DNA of 64,000 nt from Acidimicrobiia bacterium (GTDB lineage: Bacteria > Actinomycetota > Acidimicrobiia > Spongiisociales > Spongiisociaceae): positions 1-64,000 of the forward strand of contig JAJEIM010000003.1 of the NCBI GenBank assembly GCA_022827785.1, in the 5' to 3' direction. The notes under the pieces were generated by a model. That model saw only the letters and a list, made by a program, of their open reading frames with translations. It was not told the origin of the DNA and searched no databases. Positions 1-7,939 of the stretch are shown here, piece by piece (the stretch's first letter is position 1; each line of letters begins with the position of its first letter). A program made the translations under genes and the position numbers.

Positions 1-955
1 CGTCCAGCAGGAGCCTCACCTTGGAGTAGACCAGGGTCCCGTCCCGGCGTGCGCCCAGCTCGACCCGGATCCGGGAGGGGTGCCGGTGGACATGGCCCAC
101 GAACGACTCCGCCCGGTTGTACGACATCTTGACGGGACGGCCCGTCCGCAGCGCCAGCATGCAAGCGTGGATGTGGACCGACAGGTCCTCGCGGCCCCCG
201 AACGCCCCGCCCACCCCGCTCAGGATCAGGCGCACGCGGCTGGTGTCGAGGCCGAGACCGGCGGCGATCTGGCGCTGGTCGTCATGGATCCATTGGGACG
301 CCACGTACAGGTCGATGCCGCCGCTCCCGTCCGGCACGGCCAGCCCTGATTCGGGGCCCAGGAAGGCCGGGTCCTGGACGCCCGAGCTGTATTCGGCATC
401 GATGACCACCTCGGCCCGGGGGCGGGCCGAGGCCAGGTCGCCGTGGCGGATCCGGACATGGCGAGCAACGTTGCCGTCCGGGGTGATGGGATCGGTGATA
501 CCGGAGAGGGCCGCCTCGCAGTCGGTCAGCGGGTCGAGAACCTCGTAATCGACATTCACGGCTTCCAGGGCGCGGCGGGCGGTCTCGGGGTGATCCGCCG
601 CGACGATGGCCACCGGCTGGCCCACGTAGCGGACCTCGCGGTCGGCCAGGATGGGCTGGTCGGCGACCTTGATGCCGTAGAACCGATGGCCGGGGATGTC
701 CTCGGAGGTCAGCACGGTCGAAACGCCCCGGATCGTCAACGCTTCGGATATGTCGATCGAGCGGATCCGGGCCCTGGGATGGGGACTGCGGACGGTGGCG
801 CCCCACAGCATGCCGTCGAGATAAAGATCCGAGGAGAAGGCGAACCGGCCCGACACCTTCAGGGGCGCGTCGGGACGCGGGGGCGACGTGCCGATGCCGC
901 GCTCGTGGTCCACGCGATCCCGTGACTTCGTGTCAAGCTGCTGGCGAGCCCTCAT
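1..955 (-). CDS. Xanthine dehydrogenase/CoxL-family molybdopterin-binding subunit, N-terminal part (3' end beyond window)
   Basis: Large molybdenum-cofactor subunit of a xanthine-dehydrogenase/aerobic CO-dehydrogenase type hydroxylase. About 318 codons are visible; the reading frame has no stop before the window edge. The start ATG shares one base with the stop of the CobW-like gene (TGATG). Residues near 25-33 read RPDAPLKVSGR, the usual opening of this family, and further on the conserved segments VGQPVAIVAA and GAFGGRED are present. It is the last visible gene of an operon ordered FAD subunit, 2Fe-2S subunit, CobW-like GTPase, Mo subunit. The substrate cannot be decided: the C-terminal active-site regions are outside the window. 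A role on a purine or other N-heterocycle would fit the neighbourhood, but that is inference. Confidence 0.9.
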   Translation of the reverse strand, partial: MRARQQLDTKSRDRVDHERGIGTSPPRPDAPLKVSGRFAFSSDLYLDGMLWGATVRSPHPRARIRSIDISEALTIRGVSTVLTSEDIPGHRFYGIKVADQPILADREVRYVGQPVAIVAADHPETARRALEAVNVDYEVLDPLTDCEAALSGITDPITPDGNVARHVRIRHGDLASARPRAEVVIDAEYSSGVQDPAFLGPESGLAVPDGSGGIDLYVASQWIHDDQRQIAAGLGLDTSRVRLILSGVGGAFGGREDLSVHIHACMLALRTGRPVKMSYNRAESFVGHVHRHPSRIRVELGARRDGTLVYSKVRLLLD

Positions 956-1950
956 CACGCGCGGCACCGTTCCAGACCGGACCGCAGCGTGCGCCTGTCG
1001 AGATCGCGACCGATGACTACCAGACGGCTGCGCCGGTCGCCCGACCAACGCCCGCCCGGATACATCTCGAACAGGCTGTGCACCCCCTGGAGGATGGTCT
1101 GCCCGGGACGCCCCGCCACCGCGAGGATCCCCTTGATCCGGTAGAGGTCGTCAGACCGCTCTCCGGTGAGATCCCGCAGCCAGTCCGCCAGGCTCGCCTC
1201 GTCCAGATCGCCGGCGACCTCGATGCTGATGGCCTCCATGCCCGGGTCGCGTGCGTGGACGTAGGTGTCGTCGAGGAACCCTTCGCCCGCCGGAGCGGAC
1301 GGTCCACCGAAGGCGTCTATCCCGAGGATCTCATCCGGATCAACTCTCGAGTAGCAGGATCTGATGACGGGCGCCGTGTTGTTGAACTCGCCGATGCGCT
1401 CCTCGGTCTCCTGCAGAGCATCATCGTCGACCAGGTCGGTCTTGTTGAGCACTATCCGGTCGGCGCACACGATCTGGTCCACCACCCTGCTGTCGGGCCG
1501 GTCCGGCCCGAACGCGTCCAGGTGAGCGTTGACATGCTTGGCGTCGACCATGGTCACGATCCCGTCCACCGCGATGCGACCGGCCAGGTCCCCGACGAAC
1601 AGCGCCTGGGTGACCGGTACCGGATCGGCCACCCCACTGGTCTCGATGACCACGTAATCCGGCGGCTCGGGGCGGGCCAGCAGTTTGTGGATCGTGGTGG
1701 CAAGGTCGTTGCGGACCGACAGCGTGCAGCACACGCATCCGTTGGCCATCTCGATCACCTCTTCGTCGGAGGAAACGATCAGGTCGCCGTCGATGCCGAT
1801 CTCGCCGACCTCGTTCACGATCACCGCGATCCGCCGGCCGTGCTCGGCCGAGAGGATGTGGTTGACGAGCGTGGTCTTCCCGGCGCCCAGGAAGCCGGTC
1901 AGGACGGTGACGCTCGGACCGGGCGGGGATTGGTTCGGCGCCGACCTCAT
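955..1950 (-). CDS. CobW/COG0523-family GTPase (metal or cofactor insertion chaperone)
   Basis: 331-residue G3E-type P-loop GTPase. Walker A GFLGAGKTT lies at residues 19-27, the ENxEFG-like strand reads NEVGEIGIDGD near 46-56, the metal-binding CxCC motif (CVCC) is at 72-75, and NKTD supplies guanine specificity. The C-terminal half resembles the CobW_C domain. Start chosen at the ATG at 1950 because it overlaps the stop of the upstream 2Fe-2S gene by 4 nt (ATGA); a longer in-frame start at 2019 would add a basic tail that resembles nothing known. COG0523 proteins deliver metals or help mature metalloenzymes. Being sandwiched inside a molybdenum hydroxylase operon, it probably assists that enzyme, taking a place often held by an XdhC-type factor (inference). 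Confidence 0.9.
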   Translation of the reverse strand: MRSAPNQSPPGPSVTVLTGFLGAGKTTLVNHILSAEHGRRIAVIVNEVGEIGIDGDLIVSSDEEVIEMANGCVCCTLSVRNDLATTIHKLLARPEPPDYVVIETSGVADPVPVTQALFVGDLAGRIAVDGIVTMVDAKHVNAHLDAFGPDRPDSRVVDQIVCADRIVLNKTDLVDDDALQETEERIGEFNNTAPVIRSCYSRVDPDEILGIDAFGGPSAPAGEGFLDDTYVHARDPGMEAISIEVAGDLDEASLADWLRDLTGERSDDLYRIKGILAVAGRPGQTILQGVHSLFEMYPGGRWSGDRRSRLVVIGRDLDRRTLRSGLERCRA

Positions 1951-2417
1951 CCGGCGGTCATCTCCGTCGCCGCCGCCCGGACCGCGGAGATGATCTTCTC
2001 GTAGCCCGTGCAACGACACAGGTTGCCGGCCAGGGCTTCGCGTATCTCATCCTCGGACGGGTCGGGATTGGCGTGGAGTAACTGGTGGGTTGCGACGACC
2101 AGTCCTGGCGTGCAGAAGCCGCACTGGACCGCGCCCTCCGTGATGTAGGCCTGCTGGATCGGGTGCAGCCCGCCGTCCCCGGAGAGACCCTCGACCGTGA
2201 TGATCTCGGTCCCACCGGCCTGGCCACCGGCCACCAGGCAGGCGCAGACCAGCTCCCCGTCCATGTAGACGGAGCAGGACCCGCACTCCCCCTGCTCGCA
2301 GGCGTTCTTTGTTCCCCACAAGCCCATGCGCTCGCGCAGCACGTAGAGGAGGCTCTCCCCCGGCCAGACGTTCTCGGCGGAGCGAGGCCGGCCGTTGACG
2401 GTGAACTCGACCCTCAC
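1947..2417 (-). CDS. (2Fe-2S)-binding subunit of xanthine dehydrogenase/CoxS type
   Basis: Small electron-transfer subunit, 156 residues. The plant-type ferredoxin cluster is formed by C40, C45, C48 and C60. The second cluster domain has CGFC at 99-102 and CRC at 134-136, followed by TGY. This is the full eight-cysteine pattern of the family, and the length is normal. The start was taken as the GTG at 2417, which overlaps the stop of the FAD subunit gene in a GTGA and gives the expected opening RVEFTVNG; the ATG at 2447 adds an unconserved extension inside the upstream gene. It passes electrons from the Mo site to the FAD subunit. Confidence 0.93.
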   Translation of the reverse strand: MRVEFTVNGRPRSAENVWPGESLLYVLRERMGLWGTKNACEQGECGSCSVYMDGELVCACLVAGGQAGGTEIITVEGLSGDGGLHPIQQAYITEGAVQCGFCTPGLVVATHQLLHANPDPSEDEIREALAGNLCRCTGYEKIISAVRAAATEMTAG

Positions 2418-3289
2418 GCCGGCCGCCCTTCCCCTGCCGCCTCCCATGCCCAGGTCAGGGTACGCCGGGACATGACCCTGAGCGCATGAGTCCGGTAGCG
2501 GGCAACTCCTCGCACGTCGTCTATCGGGTCTGCTGCCGATGCCACCAGCTCGGAGAACCGGTCGACGACACCCCGCGGGAGAGGCCGGTGCTCCTCCCAG
2601 TAACCGCCGCCGGTCAGCTCACGGTTCAGGTAATCCGCGGCTTCGGACCCTTCCAGGGGGGTGGGCCCCGCCGAGCCGATACCGGTCCCGATGCTGCGCC
2701 GGCCCAGGTCGAGGGCGATGGCGAAGGAGACCACCGCTATGACCATTGCGTTGCGGGTTCCCACCTTGGAAAACTGCTGCGGTCCCCGGGCGACAGGAAC
2801 GGAGACGGAGCGGATCAGCTCGTCCGGCTCGAGAGCACTTTGCTTGGGACCCAGGAAGAACTCGCCGATCGGGATCTCCCGGACGCCACGCATCGACTCG
2901 GCCCGCACGGTGGCGCCCGTGGCCAGGAGGGGAGGATGGGCATCCCCGGCCGGCGAGGCGGTGGCCAGATTCCCCCCGACGGTGCCCCGGTTCCGGATCT
3001 GGGGAGACCCCACCGTCCGCGACGCGATTGCGAGGGCAGGAAGCTCGGCGCCGAGTTCGTTGATGATCCGGGTGTACGTGACCCCGGCCCCGAGTTCCAC
3101 GGCACCGTTCCGGCGGCGCCAACCCTTCGGTTCGGAGAGGTGGGACAGATCCAGGAGGGCCGGAGGCCGCCGCTGGGCGAAGTTGACCTCGACCATGAGA
3201 TCTGTACCACCGCATATCGGAACTGTTTCCGGGTTTTCCGTCTTCAGCGCTACGGCATCCCGCCAGGTGCTAGGTCGAAGGTAATCCAC
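2414..3289 (-). CDS. FAD-binding subunit of molybdenum hydroxylase (CoxM/XdhB-like)
   Basis: 291-residue FAD subunit, first gene of the operon. Two flavin-contact motifs of the family are visible: ICGGTDLMVE near residue 25 and IRNRGTVGGNLATASPAGD near 98-116. The C-terminal CO_deh_flav_C domain follows. It starts with GTG at 3289 behind a weak purine-rich stretch. The divergently transcribed cation transporter begins at 3411, so 3290-3410 must carry the promoter. Together with the next three genes it makes up an alpha-beta-gamma molybdo-flavoprotein that hydroxylates an aldehyde or N-heterocycle; CO oxidation is also possible at family level. Confidence 0.92.
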   Translation of the reverse strand: MDYLRPSTWRDAVALKTENPETVPICGGTDLMVEVNFAQRRPPALLDLSHLSEPKGWRRRNGAVELGAGVTYTRIINELGAELPALAIASRTVGSPQIRNRGTVGGNLATASPAGDAHPPLLATGATVRAESMRGVREIPIGEFFLGPKQSALEPDELIRSVSVPVARGPQQFSKVGTRNAMVIAVVSFAIALDLGRRSIGTGIGSAGPTPLEGSEAADYLNRELTGGGYWEEHRPLPRGVVDRFSELVASAADPIDDVRGVARYRTHALRVMSRRTLTWAWEAAGEGRPA

Positions 3290-3410
3290 TCCCGGTCTTC
3301 TTCCGGCGGACGCCGATGCTAGCTGCGAAGAGCCTTGGCGCCCGGTAGTGGACCCGGACTCGCTGCTCCGAGGTGATAACTTGGAGTTCGTCGATCACCA
3401 AAAGGGCGGA

Positions 3411-4049
3411 ATGACCTACGGGCGGGTGGACAACGATCGTTTGAAGCTGCTCCGGCGCGCCTTGCGGCTCGAATGGCTGACCGTGGGCTGGAACGCGGTG
3501 GAAGGAGTCATCGCGGTGATCGCGGCCCTGGCCGCGGGCAGCGTGGCCCTCCTCGGGTTCGGGATCGACAGCTTCGTGGAGACCGTCTCCGGCGCCGTGA
3601 TCCTGTGGCGCATAGGCGCCGAGCGGCGCGCCACCGACGCCGCACGTATCGGCCGGGTCGAGGACATCGCCCGCAGGGGGGTGGCCCTCAGCCTCTGGTT
3701 GCTGGCGCTGTACGTAGCTGCGGACGCCACCACCGCCCTGGTCAGCGGTGAGCAGCCCTCCGCCTCGGCCGTCGGCATGGCCTTGCTGGTGGTGTCGGTG
3801 GCGGTGATGAAGTGGTTGGCCAACGCAAAGCGGGCCGTGGCCCGCGCCCTCCACAGCCACGCCATGGAGGCCGACGCCGCCCAGACCGACTTCTGCTGGA
3901 AGCTGTCGGCCGTCGCCCTACTCGGATTGGTCGCCAACGCCGCTTTCGGTTGGTGGTGGGCCGATCCGCTCGCTGCCCTCGGGCTGGCCGCGCTGATCGC
4001 CACCGAAGCCCGCCGGACCTGGAAGCTGGGAGCAGCCTGCTGCGGATAA
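3411..4049 (+). CDS. Cation diffusion facilitator (CDF)-family transporter
   Basis: 212-residue integral membrane protein with about six hydrophobic segments. The metal-site pattern DSFVE follows the second helix (GFGIDSFVETVSG), and HSHAMEADAAQTD provides the second His/Asp set, both typical of short CDF proteins lacking a large cytosolic tail. Start taken at the ATG at 3411 because AAAGGGCGGA sits directly upstream; an in-frame ATG at 3348 would add 21 polar residues. Predicted proton-coupled efflux of a divalent metal across the cytoplasmic membrane; the metal is unknown. It converges on the ArsM-type methyltransferase gene. Confidence 0.88.
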   Translation: MTYGRVDNDRLKLLRRALRLEWLTVGWNAVEGVIAVIAALAAGSVALLGFGIDSFVETVSGAVILWRIGAERRATDAARIGRVEDIARRGVALSLWLLALYVAADATTALVSGEQPSASAVGMALLVVSVAVMKWLANAKRAVARALHSHAMEADAAQTDFCWKLSAVALLGLVANAAFGWWWADPLAALGLAALIATEARRTWKLGAACCG

Positions 4050-4060
4050 CCTCCCCTATG

Positions 4061-4077
4061 ACGGCCTTGAAGGCCGT
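4061..4077. terminator. Candidate bidirectional hairpin between convergent genes
   Basis: ACGGCC-TTGAA-GGCCGT forms a 6-bp G+C-rich stem with a 5-nt loop. It lies in the 61-bp gap between the stop of the CDF gene and the stop of the methyltransferase gene. No T-tract follows on either strand, so it would be a non-canonical terminator. Confidence 0.4.
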
Positions 4078-4110
4078 TGACAGGCGAGGCTGTTACGCGA
4101 GCCTTACGGT

Positions 4111-4854
4111 TCAGGGCCGGCGCGCCCGGATGATGGCGGAGTGGACGCCCACTACGGCTACGGAGTTCTCCGTGTCCGCCATCTGGTGAGTGGGAGTGAT
4201 CTCCACGTCGACCAGGCCGGCCGACTCCAGACCCTGGCGGTACTCGGTGAACGAAGGTGCCCCGGCGATGCAGCCGACCCACGAACCCCGCTCCTTCCGC
4301 TGCTCGGGGGTGAGCGCGTCGTCGGCCACCACATCGGTCACCCCTACCCGCCCGCCGGGCCGGAGCACGCGGGCGATCTCCGCGAACACGGCCTGCTTGT
4401 CTTCCGACAGGTTGATCACGCAGTTGGAGATGACCACATCCACCGAGGCGTCCGGCAGCGGGATGTCCTCCATGTAGCCCTTGAGGAACTCGACGTTGCC
4501 CACCGCCGCCTCGACCGCGTTGGCTCGGGCCAGGTCCAGCATCTCATCGGTCATGTCCAAGCCGTAGGCGAACCCGGTCGGACCCACCCGCCGAGCCGAC
4601 AGCAGCACGTCGATGCCCCCGCCCGAGCCGAGGTCCAGCACGATCTCGCCAGGGCGCAACTCGGCCACCGCAACCGGGTTCCCGCAGCCGAGGGATCCTT
4701 CGGCCGCGGCCACCGGAAGCTCGTCGATGTCGGAAGGTGCGTACAGGCTGGAAGCGAGTTCGAAGTGCGGCTCGATCTCGGCCACCCGAGTCATGGTGGC
4801 CCGGGCTGCGTTGGCGTAGCTCTGCCGTACCTGCTCACGGATGCTGTTGGTCAT
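4111..4854 (-). CDS. arsM: Arsenite methyltransferase-like SAM-dependent methyltransferase
   Basis: 247-residue class I methyltransferase. The SAM motif [12 protein letters not shown] is near residues 72-83. The three cysteines that bind As(III) in characterised ArsM enzymes have clear counterparts: [14 protein letters not shown] and GCIAGA. This makes arsenite methylation the best call over a generic methyltransferase. Start at 4854, where GGAGG lies about 6 nt upstream (the longer ORF adds an unconserved 19 residues). ArsM converts As(III) to methylated, partly volatile species using SAM and thiols. No arsR or arsB-like gene is adjacent; the convergent CDF transporter is the only other metal-related gene. 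Confidence 0.85.
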   Translation of the reverse strand: MTNSIREQVRQSYANAARATMTRVAEIEPHFELASSLYAPSDIDELPVAAAEGSLGCGNPVAVAELRPGEIVLDLGSGGGIDVLLSARRVGPTGFAYGLDMTDEMLDLARANAVEAAVGNVEFLKGYMEDIPLPDASVDVVISNCVINLSEDKQAVFAEIARVLRPGGRVGVTDVVADDALTPEQRKERGSWVGCIAGAPSFTEYRQGLESAGLVDVEITPTHQMADTENSVAVVGVHSAIIRARRP

Positions 4855-4931
4855 GAGGTTCCTCCGGTGGCGGCGACCCACAGTACCTGCTTCGACCGCA
4901 CTACCGCACAAGGTCCACTCGCCGACGCCGG

Positions 4932-5326
4932 CTAGACGTTGACCATACGGGCACCGGTGATCAGCACCGCGAGCAAGATGCTCAGATCCCGAGTGTCGGA
5001 CGTTAGGAGTACGACGTCGTCATCCCGCAGGTGGCCTCGCCTGCCGCCACCGCGACGGAGGCGTCGATGACGTCCGCAGTGCCGGCCTTGCCGCACAGTT
5101 GTCCAGCCGCGCGTGTCGCGGATCCATCAAGAACTACCTCTTCGCAGCGCTTCAACATCCGCGACAGGAGGGCCTGCCGGCTCGGGTTCCGCCAGGCCTG
5201 ACCGATCGCGCCGGCAGGAACCAGGACCCGTTCGTCGCGGTCAAGGGCGGCGTCAATCGTCGACAGGGTGTGGCGGTTACCTCGATCTACCTGGATCAAG
5301 GCCCCGGTGTCGAGAACGAGAATCAC
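4932..5326 (-). pseudogene. vapC: VapC-type PIN-domain toxin, frameshifted near its C-terminus
   Basis: PIN-domain RNase toxin translated from a GTG at 5326 that overlaps the antitoxin stop (GTGA). It opens ILVLDTGALIQVDRGN (first catalytic Asp) and reaches TADVIDASVAVAA (second acidic site). The intact frame then stops at 5003. If one base is restored around 5030-5031 the frame continues RDDDVVLLTSDTRDLSILL to a TAG at 4932-4934, giving the typical VapC ending with the TSD motif that carries the last catalytic Asp. So the gene is a full-length vapC with a single-base loss, either a real inactivating mutation or an assembly error. Confidence 0.8.
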
Positions 5327-5697
5327 GGTCCGTAAAGCACAGCCTGAGCCCGGGCGCGCTCTTCGTCGGTGAACACCCCGTTCTCCGCCTGCCACTCATC
5401 GAGCAGTCGCCTGAGACCCTCCCTCGCCTCGCGTGCCTTCTCCGGATTGTTATGAAACCGGTTGGGATCCCGATCAGCCGCCTCGTACATCTCCTGCAAG
5501 GCCGCCGCGAGTACCGGGTCGGATGGATTGGCCGGGCCCGTTATGCGTATCGCATACACGCGCTCTGGGGGCTCGGGCAGCTCCACCCGTCCGTCGGCAG
5601 GGTCACCTGCACGCTCGGGGGAACCGGCGCTAGGGGCGCGCCCGTCCTCGGTACCGGCGGCCAGATCAACCGGTTCGACTACTTGCGTTTCATCCAT
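5323..5697 (-). CDS. Putative antitoxin partner of the VapC-like toxin
   Basis: 124-residue acidic protein directly upstream of, and overlapping by 4 nt, the PIN-domain toxin gene. The N-terminal half is low-complexity and acidic (rich in E, D, P, A, G). The C-terminal half is helical and charged (EKAREAREGLRRLLDEWQAE). I see no recognisable ribbon-helix-helix or AbrB motif, so it is called an antitoxin from gene order and size alone. It may autoregulate the pair from the 62-bp gap at 5698-5759, but no operator is obvious. Confidence 0.6.
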   Translation of the reverse strand: MDETQVVEPVDLAAGTEDGRAPSAGSPERAGDPADGRVELPEPPERVYAIRITGPANPSDPVLAAALQEMYEAADRDPNRFHNNPEKAREAREGLRRLLDEWQAENGVFTDEERARAQAVLYGP

Positions 5698-5759
5698 ACG
5701 GACAACGTAACGTGCCGACCCGCCAGGGTCAATACCCTTGATCAGCCCGCCAACCGGAG

Positions 5760-7394
5760 TCAGCCGGCCTGGTCTATTGCCTCGATGTCGCTCGGGTCGT
5801 CCAGCATCTCCCAGCGGAGCAGCGAGATGGGAACGTTGCCGTTACTCCACAGATGGTCGTGGAACCATCGCAGGCTGAACTCGGCGCCCAGCTTCTTCTT
5901 GGCATCGCCCAGCAGGCGGATGATCTCGAGCTTGCCGACCATGTAGGCCATCGCCAGACCGGGGTTGGACACGTACATCGACGTCTCCTCGAGCGCGGTT
6001 TGGGGATCGACCGGGATCAACTCCTCGAACATCCGCATCCCCTCCTCGAGGGTGATGGCCCCGGTGGCCAGACTCACGTCCACCACTGTCCGCAGGCTGC
6101 GGAGTCGCTTGAAGTTCTGGGTCACCAGCCTCGACCAGGGAGCGTCGTCGAACAGGCCGGCCTGGAGCATCAACGCCTCGTTGTAGTGGGCCAGGCCCTC
6201 ATTGCTGATCGAGTCGTAGTAACGCCGTCGTAGCGGGTTCGGATTGGCCCACGACAGGGCCAGCTGCTTGTAGTGGACGCCCTCGTGCATGATGCCCAGC
6301 CGGGGATCCCGGGCGTTGGCCTCGTAGAAGTAGGACAGGGGCTGGTTGGGATCCCACACGTAGGTGTAAGCGTCCTCGTCGAGACGCTGATCTGAGGTCA
6401 GATCGTTGCCCACCCCCAGCCAGTTGAGAGGCCGCACGTACCCCGGCCGGGGCGCGGTGAGGTAGCGGCGGAGCGACTCGGGTTGGGTCAGGAGGTTCTC
6501 GTTCTCGTAGAACTCCCGCACCGCCTGCTCATCCCGGGCCTGCTGCTCGCATTGGGCCTCGGCGGTCGGGAATCGGTCGGGCACGGGCGTGTCCCCGTAC
6601 CGGTTGCGCTCCACCTCCTCCCAGGCGTAGTTGCGGTAGAGCTCCCGCTCGGCCAGAAGCACCATCTCCTCGGGCTGGAGCGGCAGGAGCGCCACGTTCC
6701 GGAGGTACCACATGAAGTTGTCGCGTCCCACCGGCTCGGGTGCAGGCATCCCGGCCTGGTGGTCACGCAGCCACTCCCGGAACGACACCAGATGCCCGGT
6801 CGCCGCGGCGCCCGCCTCGATGAGCGCCACCCGCCGCGCGCTGTCGAAGAATCCGCCCAACTCGTCTATCGACTCGGGCAACGCCGAGTCGATATCCTCG
6901 AGCAGGCGGATGGCCGACCCGGCCAGAGCCGAGGTACCAGCTCGGGCCAGGTTCTCCAGGGCGACTTCGAGCTGGGGGCCCACCATGTGGAGCTTGTGGA
7001 TGATGCCCTCCTGGCGATCTCCGTCGAACGGCGGCGGGCAGAGCAGCGAGTCGTAGTAGGTGCCGAGGGCCTGATGGACCTGCATGACCGCATCCCGTTC
7101 CCAGGAGCGCAGGATCCTGGTCTCCCACTCCACTCGCGAGATGGCGGATCCGATCAGCCGGTAGTCGACCTGGGTGGGAACAGGCTCGCCCGACACGTCG
7201 AGGTCCTCCCATCGCTGCCGGAAGTCGGCGGCCTTCTCCAGCCGGTGACGAGCCGAGTCCTCATCGAACTGCGGGATCCAGTCGGGCACCAACTCCAGGC
7301 GCGGAACATCGTCAGGGCTCCGGTAGCCGGTGACGACTCTCCAGTCCCAGAACTCGGCCCCCAGATCCTGCACCGCCTGGTTCAAGTCACTCAT
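5760..7394 (-). CDS. DUF885-family putative metallopeptidase
   Basis: 544-residue protein of the DUF885 type. An HExxH-like motif reads HEGVHYKQ in the middle-to-C-terminal part, followed about 30 residues later by EGLAHYNEALML, the conserved EGxAxYxE segment of this family. These are compatible with a zinc metallopeptidase fold (carboxypeptidase-Taq-like). No signal peptide is visible, so it is probably cytosolic. Start at the ATG at 7394 behind GGGAGGAAG; the alternative start at 7430 is upstream of that ribosome site. Single gene, not obviously in an operon with the toxin-antitoxin pair downstream. Substrate unknown. Confidence 0.8.
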   Translation of the reverse strand: MSDLNQAVQDLGAEFWDWRVVTGYRSPDDVPRLELVPDWIPQFDEDSARHRLEKAADFRQRWEDLDVSGEPVPTQVDYRLIGSAISRVEWETRILRSWERDAVMQVHQALGTYYDSLLCPPPFDGDRQEGIIHKLHMVGPQLEVALENLARAGTSALAGSAIRLLEDIDSALPESIDELGGFFDSARRVALIEAGAAATGHLVSFREWLRDHQAGMPAPEPVGRDNFMWYLRNVALLPLQPEEMVLLAERELYRNYAWEEVERNRYGDTPVPDRFPTAEAQCEQQARDEQAVREFYENENLLTQPESLRRYLTAPRPGYVRPLNWLGVGNDLTSDQRLDEDAYTYVWDPNQPLSYFYEANARDPRLGIMHEGVHYKQLALSWANPNPLRRRYYDSISNEGLAHYNEALMLQAGLFDDAPWSRLVTQNFKRLRSLRTVVDVSLATGAITLEEGMRMFEELIPVDPQTALEETSMYVSNPGLAMAYMVGKLEIIRLLGDAKKKLGAEFSLRWFHDHLWSNGNVPISLLRWEMLDDPSDIEAIDQAG

Positions 7395-7610
7395 AGAACT
7401 TCCTCCCAAGATCTGCCCGGGATGTCTCACCTGAGGGAGCCGGGTCCGGGCGTCGCGAGTTAAACAACGCGCCTCAGGATAGACCTGTCAGGAAGCGCGA
7501 CCGGAAGCCGTCCGGGAAGGGAATAAGGTCCCCGTAAACCTCAAAGGAGTATCGTCTCTTCGACCAGCATCGTAGGATCCCACCAGGCAGAATCCCGGAC
7601 AGAAGGGCGG

Positions 7611-7859
7611 GTGGTGGCAAGTATCACCGTAGGTAACCTCGAAGATGGGCTCATGCGGCGACTACGGATTAGAGCCGCCGCGAACGGCCGATCGATGGGG
7701 CAGGAGGTTCTAGAGATCTTGCGAACTGTCCTGGCAGAAGACAACTCGCCACCCGAGAACTTGGCAACCGCTATCCACTCGCGGTTCAAGCCACTCGGGG
7801 GCGTGGAGTTGGACCTCCCACCGCGGACTCCTATGCGAGAACCCCCTGCGTTCGACTAA
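7611..7859 (+). CDS. FitA/VapB-type ribbon-helix-helix antitoxin (no toxin partner found)
   Basis: 82 residues, closely matching the FitA/VapB antitoxin pattern: an N-terminal ribbon-helix-helix (ASITVGNLEDGLMRRLRIRAA, then GRSMGQEV) and a C-terminal toxin-binding tail ending LDLPPRTPMREPPAFD. Start is GTG at 7611 or 7614 behind AGAAGGGCGG. A toxin gene normally overlaps or follows at once; here the next 80 bp contain only a short GTG-initiated frame of about 23 codons with no PIN signature, and then the 3' end of the opposite-strand hyuB gene. It is therefore an orphan, probably left after loss of its toxin. Confidence 0.8.
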   Translation: MVASITVGNLEDGLMRRLRIRAAANGRSMGQEVLEILRTVLAEDNSPPENLATAIHSRFKPLGGVELDLPPRTPMREPPAFD

Positions 7860-7939
7860 AGGAAACGTCTTCGTGATCGAGGTCATCAATCCTTGGTCAC
7901 CAAGCATAGGTTGTGTTGCAGCCACGACCCCGGCTGCGG

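Noticed and set aside
7860-7939. Toxin gene after the FitA/VapB antitoxin
   Set aside because: The only frame (GTG near 7873) is about 23 codons with no PIN-domain residues and ends before 7950.
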